Origin: Arion vulgaris
Lineage: Eukaryota > Mollusca > Gastropoda > Stylommatophora > Arionidae
Reading direction: 5' to 3'
Length of the DNA stretch: 64,000 bases
Assembly (NCBI GenBank): GCA_020796225.1
Contig: CM036754.1
Location: forward strand, 14,089,867 to 14,153,866
The position numbers were made by a program, and so were the translations under genes. The notes below the pieces were generated by a model. It did not search any database. It was not told where the DNA came from and saw only the letters and a list, made by a program, of their open reading frames with translations. Positions 31,661-44,100 of this stretch are shown here, piece by piece (position 1 is the stretch's first letter; each line of letters opens with the position of its first letter).

Positions 31661-31803
31661 TTAACCCTTTCACGCCGTAATTTTTGTTTACCTTCAGACG
31701 CATTTATATTGCAATGTATACCGTATTAGCCAGTATACAGGTTTTGCGTCATGTTAAAATTACCGCAGGCCAGTATATCGGCTCAGAGGAGTGAAGGGGT
31801 TAA
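31661..31803. mobile_element. Short piggyBac-like MITE (second family)
   Basis: TTAACCCTTTCACGCC on the left and GGAGTGAAGGGGTTAA on the right: TTAA on both ends with imperfect inverted CCC(T/C)TTCAC termini, 143 bp. Confidence 0.7.
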
Positions 31804-32041
31804 TATGGGTTTATACCCAGTTATGGCATCCCTCTTCTCTCTAGCAACCAGTATCCTCAGACATTTTGCCAATGGTCAAGGAGACATAACTGATAATTTA
31901 TAACTTGTCCTTAGTTACTAATAATGACTTAATTGAGACAGAATCAGAAGTGTAGACAATAGTGGCAGAGAAGACCTCAGTTGTTGTCAATGAAAAGATG
32001 ATGGTACTATGTTGACAGTTTATAATTATAATATGTCGCAG
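31804..32041. other. Intronic sequence upstream of CSKMT exon
   Basis: No repeat recognised. It ends in the acceptor ATGTCGCAG. Confidence 0.5.
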
Positions 32042-32188
32042 GTTACAGCAGCTGGGAACATCTGAGTAAATATTCCTACTGGAAAAGCCGCTACCAAAAG
32101 CAATCGGCTGACTTGAGTTTCGATTGGTTTCTCCGCTCAGAAGACATTTTGGACTTTCTTATCCATAGCATGGGACAGTGTCATCATG
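32042..32188 (+). CDS. CSKMT: CSKMT exon (N-terminal region)
   Basis: Acceptor GTCGCAG, donor CATG|GTAAGT. Reads SSWEHLSKYSYWKSRYQKQS then ADLSFDWFLRSEDILDF. It requires one base from an upstream exon not identified. Confidence 0.85.
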
Positions 32189-35100
32189 GTAAGTTCTGTT
32201 GGCAGCATGGGACTGTAATGGCAGTAATATCTGTCTACAGTATGGGACTGTTTGCATGGGACAGTGTCAGGATGGTTAATTCTGTTGACAGTGTATGGGA
32301 CTCTTTGCTTGAAACAGTAGCTGACATATTTCTTTAGCAGTAATTATGTAACATAATTTATCAATTTGACAAAATTTCTCAAGTTACTACTTGCTAGAAT
32401 CTGATGCCTTCTCATCCTATGGTATAATCTCTCTTTCTAGTATGTGACGCCCCTTGGTGTTTATTCTCTCTCTTTAGCCTGTTACGCCCTTGGCGTTTAG
32501 GGCAGCAACAAACGGACACCATTCTTCCCTGTTCATGGCCTTCCTCTGTATTGTGTTCCAGCTATGATTCATTTCCTTCAGCTCTTGCTCTATCGTTCTC
32601 CTCCAGGTCGTCTTGGGTCTTCCACGCTTCCGCCTACCCTCTGGAGTCCATCTCAGTGCAGTTTTCGTGTCGGAGCCAGTCTCCATGCGCATCACATGTC
32701 CAATCCATCTCCAGCGTCGTCTTCGGATGATAGTGCCCATATTCTCTTGTTGGCATCGTGCAAGCAATTCTTGATTCGAGATAGTAGTCGGCCAGTACAC
32801 GCGTAAGATTTTTCGCAGACAAGTTGTATGAAAGGCGGAGAGTCTGGACATATCCTGTTCTGTCATTCTCCAGCATTCCGATCTGTACAGCAATGTTGAC
32901 AGCACACAGCTGTTATAGATACTAGTCTTGGTTCTGATGCTGTATTGGGCAGATTTCCAGGCGGTCTGAAGGGTCATGAATGCACTTCGTGCCTTACTCA
33001 GTCTGTTTTTAATGTCAGATCCAGCGCCTCCTTCATTGCTAATAACACTTCCAAGGTATGTGAAAGAGGTTGTATCTCGGAGGGTTTTACCTTCTAGTTT
33101 GACTGGTGCTGGGGTTGCTATGTTCAGAGTCATTAGTTTTCTTCTGATTTATTTTCAGCCCAACCATCTCACTATATTGGTTAAGGCGGCAGGTCTTTTC
33201 CTGGATATCTCTATGTGTATGAGATAGGAGTGCGATGTCATCTGCAAAATCTAGGTCTTCCAGAGTGGATGTGAGCGTCCATCTAATACCTCTTGCCTTA
33301 TCTTCCGTTGTTTTACGCATCACCCAATCTATGACAGTGTTGAATAATAGGGCTGACATAACACATCCTTGTCGCACGCCTGTTTTTACTTCAAACTTTA
33401 GCTCTGAGGTTTCAACACTGCATGCAAATTTGCTGTAGCAGCTTTTTATAATATTTATAAAACACAGTTGGATTCCATACCATCTTAAGATACGCCATAG
33501 ACTTTCGCGGTGTATGCTATCAAAAGCTTTTTCAAAATCTACAAAGTTGATATAGAGTTTGCTTTGCCATTCTGTGCACTGCTCTATGATATTTCTAAGA
33601 GCAAATATTTCCTTGGTGTTTAGGACAGCAATAAATGCACACAATTCTTCTCTATTCTTGGTCATCCTCTTTATTATGTTCCATCTGTGATCATTTCTTT
33701 CAGTTCTTGTTCTACTGTTCTCCTCCAGGTCGTTTGGGGTTACAGATTCGTTTACCCTCTGATGTTGATCTCGATGCGGTTTTCATGGCAGAGTTAGTTT
33801 TTAAAAATAGTTTTATTTTGTATATCACACATATAGTATGAATTCATTGCTAATAGCATGCAGGAAGTACAACATGAAAATCAACACACAAAATACAGAG
33901 ACCATGAAAATCAACAGAACACCAAGCCAAGCAAACATACAATACTACATACAAACATACATACAAACATATAATAGACAACACCAGAGTAAAGCAAGTT
34001 TCTGAATTCAAGTTTCTGAGACAAGATGTCAAAAAGCAAATGCAGTGACCTACCAGCTGGCACCATCCACACCCAAAGATCAAGATGGAAGTGAAAAGAC
34101 AGATGATAAAAGTATTTTTCTACCAACACTTTGTTACCAGTGGCAAACTTGGTCTCTGACAGGAACACACCACAGAAAGCTCACCACGTGTGAAATGAAA
34201 ATGCTTGAGGAAAGCAGTGTGTGTCACCAGGAAATATAGACTACGAAATGAGGACATCAGAAGCAGAGTAGGCATAACTTCATGCACTGAACACATCGAA
34301 AGACAACAAATGCAGTGGTTTGGACATTTAATGAGAATGGGATACAACCAACCACTACTAACAGCATGCAATAAAAATAGATCAGGTACCAGAGCGAAGG
34401 AAGACCAAGAAAAAGATGGATAGACAATATCAAGACCACACTACATAAACACGGATACAACACAACAAGGGCGACTCATCTGGCCCTAGAACGCAAATTA
34501 AAACTTCCACCCCTTCGCTTAACAGCAAGAGTGAACAACCAATTCCATCTTCCACCTGGGGATAGACAATAGACACACATAGTGAGTGTTTTATTTCAGC
34601 ATATTTGACTAGTCTGGGTCCTGGTAGAAGGGAAGACTGACCCCAGCCAGGTGTGACCACTTCTAGAGTTGATTTGAATGATTCAACCATCATCATTACA
34701 CCTCATTGAATAACTATGTGTGCTCCAATCTCTTTCTTACACAGGAAGATCTGTGACATTGCACATACTCTGTAGCACAGATGAAGGTCACCAATGTAAT
34801 CTTGACCATGGTGGCAATTTGTATAATTGGTATTAATTATTTTATTAAAATAAAGAAGAAACTTATTATTATTTTTTTTAATGGGGCCCGTCCCAGATGT
34901 GCCATACCAGATGGACCCGTACAACGGCAGTGAAAACATTTATAAACTATCAAGCCCCATCAATCCTTCGATCGATGGCACTCCTAGTTTTGTACAAGGG
35001 TAGCCATGTGGCATTTAATGAAGGCTCTCGACCTTCGGCTTCGATCAAGTGGGCACCAGTTCCGTAACACAAGCTGATAACTTTGTGAACCCATATAATG

Positions 35101-38100
35101 GGCCACGTGATAGATATCAAGCGATACAGATACTACACTTTGATCTTAGCCAAAAGGCCGAGAAGACTTAGCCTAAATAGCAGCAGGCAGACAGGAGTAC
35201 TAACCCTCTCTCAGCGATATCTATTTAATGGAAGACTGTAGTACAGTTATTCATTTAATTATATGGTGGCATTTTGCCTCTAAATATTCAACAACTGCTG
35301 AAGCATACAACAATTCTATAACTATACAATACTTTCCCAGTAGGATATGGTGGGACAACAGATGGTGCTGCTGCTTCTAATGAAATACCCAATTTGTTAG
35401 AAGAAAATATCCCATTTGTTGAATGATGGAGATGTAAAGTGAACAAAAGTTACAACAAGCTCAAACTGCAGGGAAGGTAACTTTGGTCAACTAAGAAACA
35501 TGTTGTGCAGCAGCCATGGTCCAGAGATGGACATGATAGGGGAGACAACCATGAAAAAAAAAACCAATCTGAAGATGAGTGCTGTTCATGAAATCAGGAC
35601 ACACACGAATGAGCATGTGACAATGAGTTCTGTCTTGACAGCATTCCTCTCATTAGCTAGTTCTGTCTTGACATCATTCCTCTCATTAGCTAGTTCTGTC
35701 TTGACATCATTCCTCTCATTAGCTACAACATTGTCTGTGTAAAGCCAGGACCTATGAGGCTGCTGCCTGGACTGGAAGAAGATTAGTAACTATGCCCTGA
35801 TGATAAATTGAATGATCTAGTGTGACCTATGGCCAAAACACATAATAAAACAAACTAGTCTGGCTGATATAATTACTGCAATTATATTTTTCTAAGGGAA
35901 GAAGTTAAGACATCTGTCACTATGAAAATTTGAAGCATCCGTAATCTTGGGATATTTTTATTTTGGTAACAAAATAAATATCCAATCTTCACACTGTATG
36001 ATAACACCAGATGTCAACACTGAATGACAACACTGGATGGCAACACTATATGTCAGCACTGAATGGCAACACTGAATGACAACACTGGATGGCAACACTA
36101 TATGTCAACACTGAATGACAACACTGGACGGCAACACTATAAGGTCAACACTGGATGGCAACACCGGATGGCAACACTGGATGGCAACTCTGGATGACAA
36201 CACTGTATGGCAACACTGGATGGACAATGATTATTTTTTTCAGTTCAGAAAACCCACAGTCTTCACTTAACTAGGAAGTTATGTTAGTAAAAGTTAATTG
36301 TTGACACAAATATTGATTGAAATACTATTACTATATTTTCAAAAGCAACAAAAGCTTAGTGGTTAGGGCACTTACTGTGTGGATGATATGTTCCAGGATC
36401 AAATGTCACAGTGGGCCCCCCATCCTTCTTACAAGAACAGATCTCAGGTCAACCTAGCGTCAATAAGGTAGCAGAGAAACACATGGAAAGTAAAGACAGC
36501 TGACATGATGTTGACCACATCAATCTTCATGTGCTGCTGTTGCTGGTCACTGACAAATATAAATCTAACGCCATATTGCCCGAATATACCACAAGGTATG
36601 AAAATGATTTCTCGACTGACTAACTATTTTATTATTATATTTTTGGTGCTGACCATGCATGTGTCGACTAGCAGACAAGAGCAAACCTCTGTCATATCTT
36701 GACCTTGGCTGTGGTACGTCAAGTCTGGCTGGAAACATTCTTACAAACAGCCCCACACCTGTACTACTGGTGTTGCTAGACTTTGTGAGTGAAGCGCTCC
36801 ACTACCAGAAGCAGTATATAAGCACATGTACAGCTCTGATACCAGAGTCATCCTGCCAGCTAATTTGTGCTGATGTTATGTTCCTTCCATTTGGAGATGG
36901 CTGTTTTAATATAGCAGTGGACAAAGGTGAGTACAGCATGGCTACAAGACTTGAACTTTGACTGCTATTTCTGAAACCAATGATATCTCTAACATGATCT
37001 CTAACATTCAACTATCTAACGGACATACATAAAACCAAACAAGACTTGGTAAGGGTGATTATATCATTGCTCGTAACACTGGACATTTTCTAATATTTGG
37101 ATTTTAAAATGTTAACAAACTAAGACATCTTAATGAGAACTTCTATTTCTTATGTTGTTTTGCTTCACAGTCAGATAAAAAATTGAGATTTATAGAACAC
37201 ATCCTTGTATGTGTTTTGTACCAGGTGTCTTTCACTGCCTCTGTTATTTCTATGTTCCACTTTTCACTTGGATGATCTTTTGACTTGTATCCACTTTATC
37301 TGAATAGCATTGAACGTTGTTCTTTGAAGCGCACTGTCTGTTAGTAATCTGCTTATGTGGCCAAACCATTTAATTTGTTGTTTCTTGATGATGTTCAGTA
37401 CTGATGTTTTACCCACTTTTTTCCTCATGTCTTCATTTGTAAACCAGTCTCTTCTTGATACTCATAGCATTCTGCATTGACATTTCATCTCTCTCGTGAC
37501 TAGTTTTCTTCTATCATTTGATGTGAACATTCAGGTTTGGCACTGATAGCATAATGTCAGAAGAAAGATCATGTTGTACAATGCTATTTTAGTTGAACAA
37601 TGAGAACAAAATGGAGAACCCATTGATTTCAATAATTGAATGCATTATTGTTTAAACATAAACAGAATGTAGAAATGGTATAACAGGTTAAACAAATTAA
37701 TAGATTTACTTGTTCTTCTTTTTTGGTTTTGTTCTTATCAACCAAGTTAACCATTCTTTGTGATCTGTGTAGTTTGTTCTTATCAACCAAGTTAACCACT
37801 TTTGTGATCTGTGTGGTTTGTTCTTATCAACCAAGTTAACCAATCTTTGTGATCTGTGTAGTTTGTTCTTATCAACCAAGTTAACCACTCTTTGTGATCT
37901 GTGTAGTTTGTTCTTATCAACCAAGTTAACCACTCTTTGTGATCTGTGTAGTTTGTTCTTATCAACCAAGTTAACCACTCTTTGTGATCTGTGTAGTTTG
38001 TTCTTATCAACCAAGTTAACCATTCTTTGTGATCTGTGTAGTTTGTTCTTATCAACCAAGTTAACCACTCTTGTGATCTGTGTAGTTTGTTCTTATCAAC

Positions 38101-41100
38101 CAAGTTAACCACTCTTTGTGATCTGTGTAGTTTGTTCTTATCAACCAAGTTAACCACTCTTTGTGATCTGTGTAGTTTGTTCTTATCAACCCAGTTAACC
38201 ACTCTTTGTGATCTGTGTAGTTTGTTCTTATCAACCAAGTTAACCACTCTTTGTGATCTGTGTAGTTTGTTCTTATCAACAAGTTAACCACTCTTTGTGA
38301 TCTGTGTAGTTTGTTCTTATCAACCAAGTTAACCACTCTTTGTGATCTGTGTAGTTTGTTCTTATCAACCAAGTTAACCACTCTTTGTGATCTGTGTAGT
38401 TTGTTCTTATCAACCAAGTTAACCACTCTTTGTGATCTGTGGGGTTTGTTCTTATCAACCAAGTTAACCACTCTTTGTGATCTGTGTAGTTTGTTCTTAT
38501 CAACCAAGTTAACCATTCTTTGTGATCTGTGTAGTTTGTTCTTATCAACCAAGTTAACCACTTTTTGTGATCTGTGTAGTTTGTTCTTATCAACCAAGTT
38601 AACCACTCTTTGTGATCTGTGGGGTTTGTTCTTATCAACCAAGTTAACCACTCTTTGTGATCTGTGTAGTTTGTTCTTATCAACCAAGTTAACCACTCTT
38701 TGTGATCTGTGTGTGTTTGTTCTTATCAACCAAGTTAACCACTCTTTGTGATCTGTGTAGTTTGTTCTTATCAACCAAGTTAACCACTCTTTGTGATCTG
38801 TGTAGTTTGTTCTTATCAACCAAGTTAACCACTCTTGTGATCTGTGTAGTTTGTTCTTATCAACCAAGTTAACCGCTCTCTGTGATCTGTGTAGTTTGTT
38901 CTTATCAGCCAAGTTAACCACTCTTTGTGATCTGTGTAGTTTGTTCTTATCAACCAAGTTAACCACTCTTTGTGATCTGTGTAGTTTGTTCTTATCAACC
39001 AAGTTAACCACTCTTTGTGATCTGTGTAGTTTGTTCTTATCAACCAAGTTAACCACTCTTTGTGATCTGTGTAGTTTGTTCTTATCAACCAAGTTAACCA
39101 TATTTTGTGATCTGTGGGGTTTGTTCTTATCAACCAAGTTAACCACTCTTTGTGATCTGTGTAGTTTGTTCTTATCAACCAAGTTAACCACTCTTTGTGA
39201 TCTGTGTAGTTTGTTCTTATCAACCAAGTTAACCACTCTTTGTGATCTGTGTAGTTTGTTCTTATCAACCAAGTTAACCACTCTTTGTGATCTGTGTAGT
39301 TTGTTCTTATCAACCAAGTTAACCACTCTTTGTGATCTGTGTAGTTTGCTCTTATCTACCAAGTTAACTACTCTTTGTGATCTGTGTAGTTTGTTCTTAT
39401 CAACCAAGTTAACCACTCTTTGTGATCTGTGTAGTCTGTTCTTATCAACCAAGTTAACCACTCTTTGTGATCTGTGTAGTTTGTTCTTATCAACCAAGTT
39501 AACCACTCTTTGTGATCTGTGGGGTTTGTTCTCATCAACCAAGTTAACCATTCTTTGTGATCTGTGTAGTTTGTTCTTATCAACCAAGTTAACCACTCTT
39601 TGTGATCTGTGTAGTTTGTTCTTATCAACCAAGTTAACCACTCTTTGTGATCTGTGTAGTTTGTTCTTATCAACCAAGTTAACCACTCTTTGTGATCTGT
39701 GTAGTTTGTTCTTATCAACCAAGTTAACCACTTTTTGTGATCTGTGTAGTTTGTTCTTATCAACCAAGTTAACCACTCTTTGTGATCTGTGGGGTTTGTT
39801 CTTATCAACCAAGTTAACCACTCTTTGTGATCTGTGTAGTTTGTTCTTATCAACCAAGTTAACCACTCTTTGTGATCTGTGTAGTTTGTTCTTATCAACC
39901 AAGTTAACCACTCTTTGTGATCTGTGTAGTTTGTTCTTATCAACCAAGTTAACCACTCTTTGTGATCTGTGTAGTTTGTTCTTATCAACCAAGTTAACCA
40001 CTCTTTGTGATCTGTGTAGTTTGTTCTTATCAACCAAGTTAACCGCTCTCTGTGATCTGTGTAGTTTGTTCTTATCAGCCAAGTTAACCACTCTTTGTGA
40101 TCTGTGTAGTTTGTTCTTATCAACCAAGTTAACCACTCTTTGTGATCTGTGTAGTTTTTTCTTATCAACCAAGTTAACCACTCTTTGTGATCTGTGTAGT
40201 TTGTTCTTATCAACCAAGTTAACCACTCTTTGTGATCTGTGTAGTTTGTTCTTATCAACCAAGTTAACCACTCTTTGTGATCTGTGGGGTTTGTTCTTAT
40301 CAACCAAGTTAACCACTCTTTGTGATCTGTGTAGTTTGTTCTTATCAACCAAGTTAACCACTCTTTGTGATCTGTGTAGTTTGTTCTTATCAACCAAGTT
40401 AACCACTCTTTGTGATCTGTGTAGTTTGTTCTTATCAACCAAGTTAACCACTCTTTGTGATCTGTGTAGTTTGTTCTTATCAACCAAGTTAACCACTCTT
40501 TGTGATCTGTGTAGTTTGCTCTTATCTACCAAGTTAACTACTCTTTGTGATCTGTGTAGTTTGTTCTTATCAACCAAGTTAACCACTCTTTGTGATCTGT
40601 GTAGTCTGTTCTTATCAACCAAGTTAACCACTCTTTGTGATCTGTGTAGTTTGTTCTTATCAACCAAGTTAACCACTCTTTGTGATCTGTGGGGTTTGTT
40701 CTTATCAACCAAGTTAACCATTCTTTGTGATCTGTGTAGTTTGTTCTTATCAACCAAGTTAACCACTCTTTGTGATCTGTGTAGTTTGTTCTTATCAACC
40801 AAGTTAACCACTCTTTGTGATCTGTGTAGTTTGTTCTTATCAACCAAGTTAACCACTCTTTGTGATCTGTGTAGTTTGTTCTTATCAACCAAGTTAACCG
40901 CTCTCTGTGATCTGTGTAGTTTGTTCTTATCAACCAAGTTAACCACTCTTTGTGATCTGTGTAGTTTGTTCTTATCAACCAAGTTAACCATTCTTTGTGA
41001 TCTGTGTAGTTTGTTCTTATCAACCAAGTTAACCACTCTTTGTGATCTGTGTAGTTTGTTCTTATCAACCAAGTTAACCACTCTTTGTGATCTGTGTAGT

Positions 41101-44100
41101 TTGTTCTTATCAACCAAGTTAACCACTCTTTGTGATCTGTGTAGTTTGTTCTTATCAACCAAGTTAACCACTTTTTGTGATCTGTGTAGTTTGTTCTTAT
41201 CAACCAAGTTAACCACTCTTTGTGATCTGTGTAGTTTGTTCTTATCAACCAAGTTAACCACTTTGTGATCTGTGTGTGATGTGTTCTTATCAACAAAGTT
41301 AACCACTCTTTGTGATCTGTGGGGTTTGTTCTTATCAACCAAGTTAACCACTCTTTGTGATCTGTGTAGTTTGTTCTTATCAACCAAGTTAACTACTCTT
41401 TGTGATCTGTGTAGTTTGTTCTTATCAACCAAGTTAACCACTCTTTGTGATCTGTGTAGTTTGTTCTTATCAACCAAGTTAACCACTTTGTGATCTGTGT
41501 GTGATGTGTTCTTATCAACCAAGTTAACCACTCTTTGTGATCTGTGTAGTTTGTTCTTATCAACCAAGTTAACCACTCTTTGTGATCTGTGGGGTTTGTT
41601 CTTATCAACCAAGTTAACCACTCTTTGTGATCTGTGTAGTTTGTTCTTATCAACCAAGTTAACCACTCTTTGTGATCTGTGTAGTTTGTTCTTATCAACC
41701 AAGTTAACCACTCTTTGTGATCTGTGGGGTTTGTTCTTATCAACCAAGTTAACCACTCTTTGTGATCTGTGTAGTTTGTTCTTATCAACCAAGTTAACCA
41801 CTCTTTGTGATCTGTGTGTGTTTGTTCTTATCAACCAAGTTAACCACTCTTTGTGATCTGTGAGTTTGTTCTTATCAACCAAGTTAACCACTCTTTGTGA
41901 TCTGTGTAGTTTGTTCTTATCAACCAAGTTAACCGCTCTCTGTGATCTGTGTAGTTTGTTCTTATCAACCAAGTTAACCACTCTTTGTGATCTGTGTGGT
42001 TTGTTCTTATCAACCAAGTTAACCACTCTTTGTGATCTGTGTAGTTTGTTCTTATCAACCAAGTTAACCACTCTTTGTGATCTGTGTAGTTTGTTCTTAT
42101 CAACAAGTTAACCACTCTTTGTGATCTGTGTGGTTTGTTCTTATCAACCAAGTTAACCACTCTTTGTGATCTGTGTAGTTTGTTCTTATCAACCAAGTTA
42201 ACCACTCTTTGTGATCTGTGTAGTTTGTTCTTATCAACAAGTTAACCACTCTTTGTGATCTGTGTAGTTTGTTCTTATCAACCAAGTTAACCATTCTTTG
42301 TGATCTGTGTAGTTTGTTCTTATCAACCAAGTTAACCACTCTTTGTGATCTGTGTAGTTTGTTCTTATCAACCAAGTTAACCACTCTTTGTGATCTGTGT
42401 AGTTTGTTCTTATCAACCAAGTTAACCACTCTTTGTGATCTGTGTAGTTTGTTCTTATCAACCAAGTTAACCACTCTTTGTGATCTGTGTAGTTTGTTCT
42501 TATCAACCAAGTTAACCACTCTTTGTGATCTGTGTGGTTTGTTCTTATCAACCAAGTTAACCACTCTTTGTGATCTGTGTAGTTTGTTCTTATCAACCAA
42601 GTTAACCACTCTTTGTGATCTGTGTAGTTTGTTCTTATCTACCAAGTTAACTACTCTTTGTGATCTGTGTAGTTTGTTCTTATCAACCAAGTTAACCATT
42701 CTTTGTGATCTGTGTAGTTTGTTCTTATCAACCAAGTTAACCACTCTTTGTGATCTGTGTAGTTTGTTCTTATCAACCAAGTTAACCACTCTTTGTGATC
42801 TGTGTAGTTTGTTCTTATCAACAAGTTAACCACTCTTTGTGATCTGTGGGGTTTGTTCTTATCAACCAAGTTAACCATTCTTTGTGATCTGTGTAGTTTG
42901 TTCTTATCAACCAAGTTAACCACTCTTTGTGATCTGTGTAGTTTGTTCTTATCAACCAAGTTAACCACTCTTTGTGATCTGTGTAGTTTGTTCTTATCAA
43001 CCAAGTTAACCGCTCTCTGTGATCTGTGTAGTTTGTTCTTATCAACCAAGTTAACCACTCTTTGTGATCTGTGTAGTTTGTTCTTATCAACCAAGTTAAC
43101 CATTCTTTGTGATCTGTGTAGTTTGTTCTTATCAACCAAGTTAACCACTCTTTGTGATCTGTGTAGTTTGTTCTTATCAACCAAGTTAACCACTTTTTGT
43201 GATCTGTGTAGTTTGTTCTTATCAACCAAGTTAACCACTCTTTGTGATCGTGTAGTTTGTTCTTATCAACCAAGTTAACCACTCTTTGTGATCTGTGTAG
43301 TTTGTTCTTATCAACCAAGTTAACGCTTCTGTGATCTGTGTAGTTTGTTCTTATCAACCAAGTTAACCACTCTTTGTGATCTGTGTAGTTTGTTCTTATC
43401 AACCAAGTTAACCATTCTTTGTGATCTGTGTAGTTTGTTCTTATCAACCAAGTTAACCACTCTTTGTTATCTGTGTAGTTTGTTCTTATCAACCAAGTTA
43501 ACCACTCTTTGTGATCTGTGTAGTTTGTTCTTATCAACCAAGTTAACCACTCTTTGTGATCTGTGTAGTTTGTTCTTATCAACCAAGTTAACCACTCTTT
43601 GTGATCTGTGTAGTTTGTTCTTATCAACCAAGTTAACCACTCTTTGTGATCTGTGGGGTTTGTTCTTATCAACCAAGTTAACCATTCTTTGTGATCTGTG
43701 TAGTTTGTTCTTATCAACCAAGTTAACCACTCTTTGTGATCTGTGTAGTTTGTTCTTATCAACCAAGTTAACCACTCTTTGTGATCTGTGTAGTTTGTTC
43801 TTATCAACCAAGTTAACCACTCTTTGTGATCTGTGTAGTTTGTTCTTATCAACCAAGTTAACCACTCTTTGTGATCTGTGTAGTTTGTTCTTATCAACCA
43901 AGTTAACCGCTCTCTGTGATCTGTGTAGTTTGTTCTTATCAACCAAGTTAACCACTCTTTGTGATCTGTGTAGTTTGTTCTTATCAACCAAGTTAACCAT
44001 TCTTGTGATCTGTGTAGTTTGTTCTTATCAACCAAGTTAACCACTCTTTGTGATCTGTGTAGTTTGTTCTTATCAACCAAGTTAACCACTCTTTGTGATC

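Noticed and set aside
35100..35160. Functional U2 snRNA gene
   Set aside because: Only about 40 bases match; the Sm site and 3' stem-loops are missing and the body ends in an A-rich tail.
38061..42071. Uninterrupted minus-strand frame of 1336 codons (15-residue repeat)
   Set aside because: It is the 45-bp satellite read in one of several open frames. The plus strand is open too, and it sits inside a CSKMT intron with no start context or splice structure.
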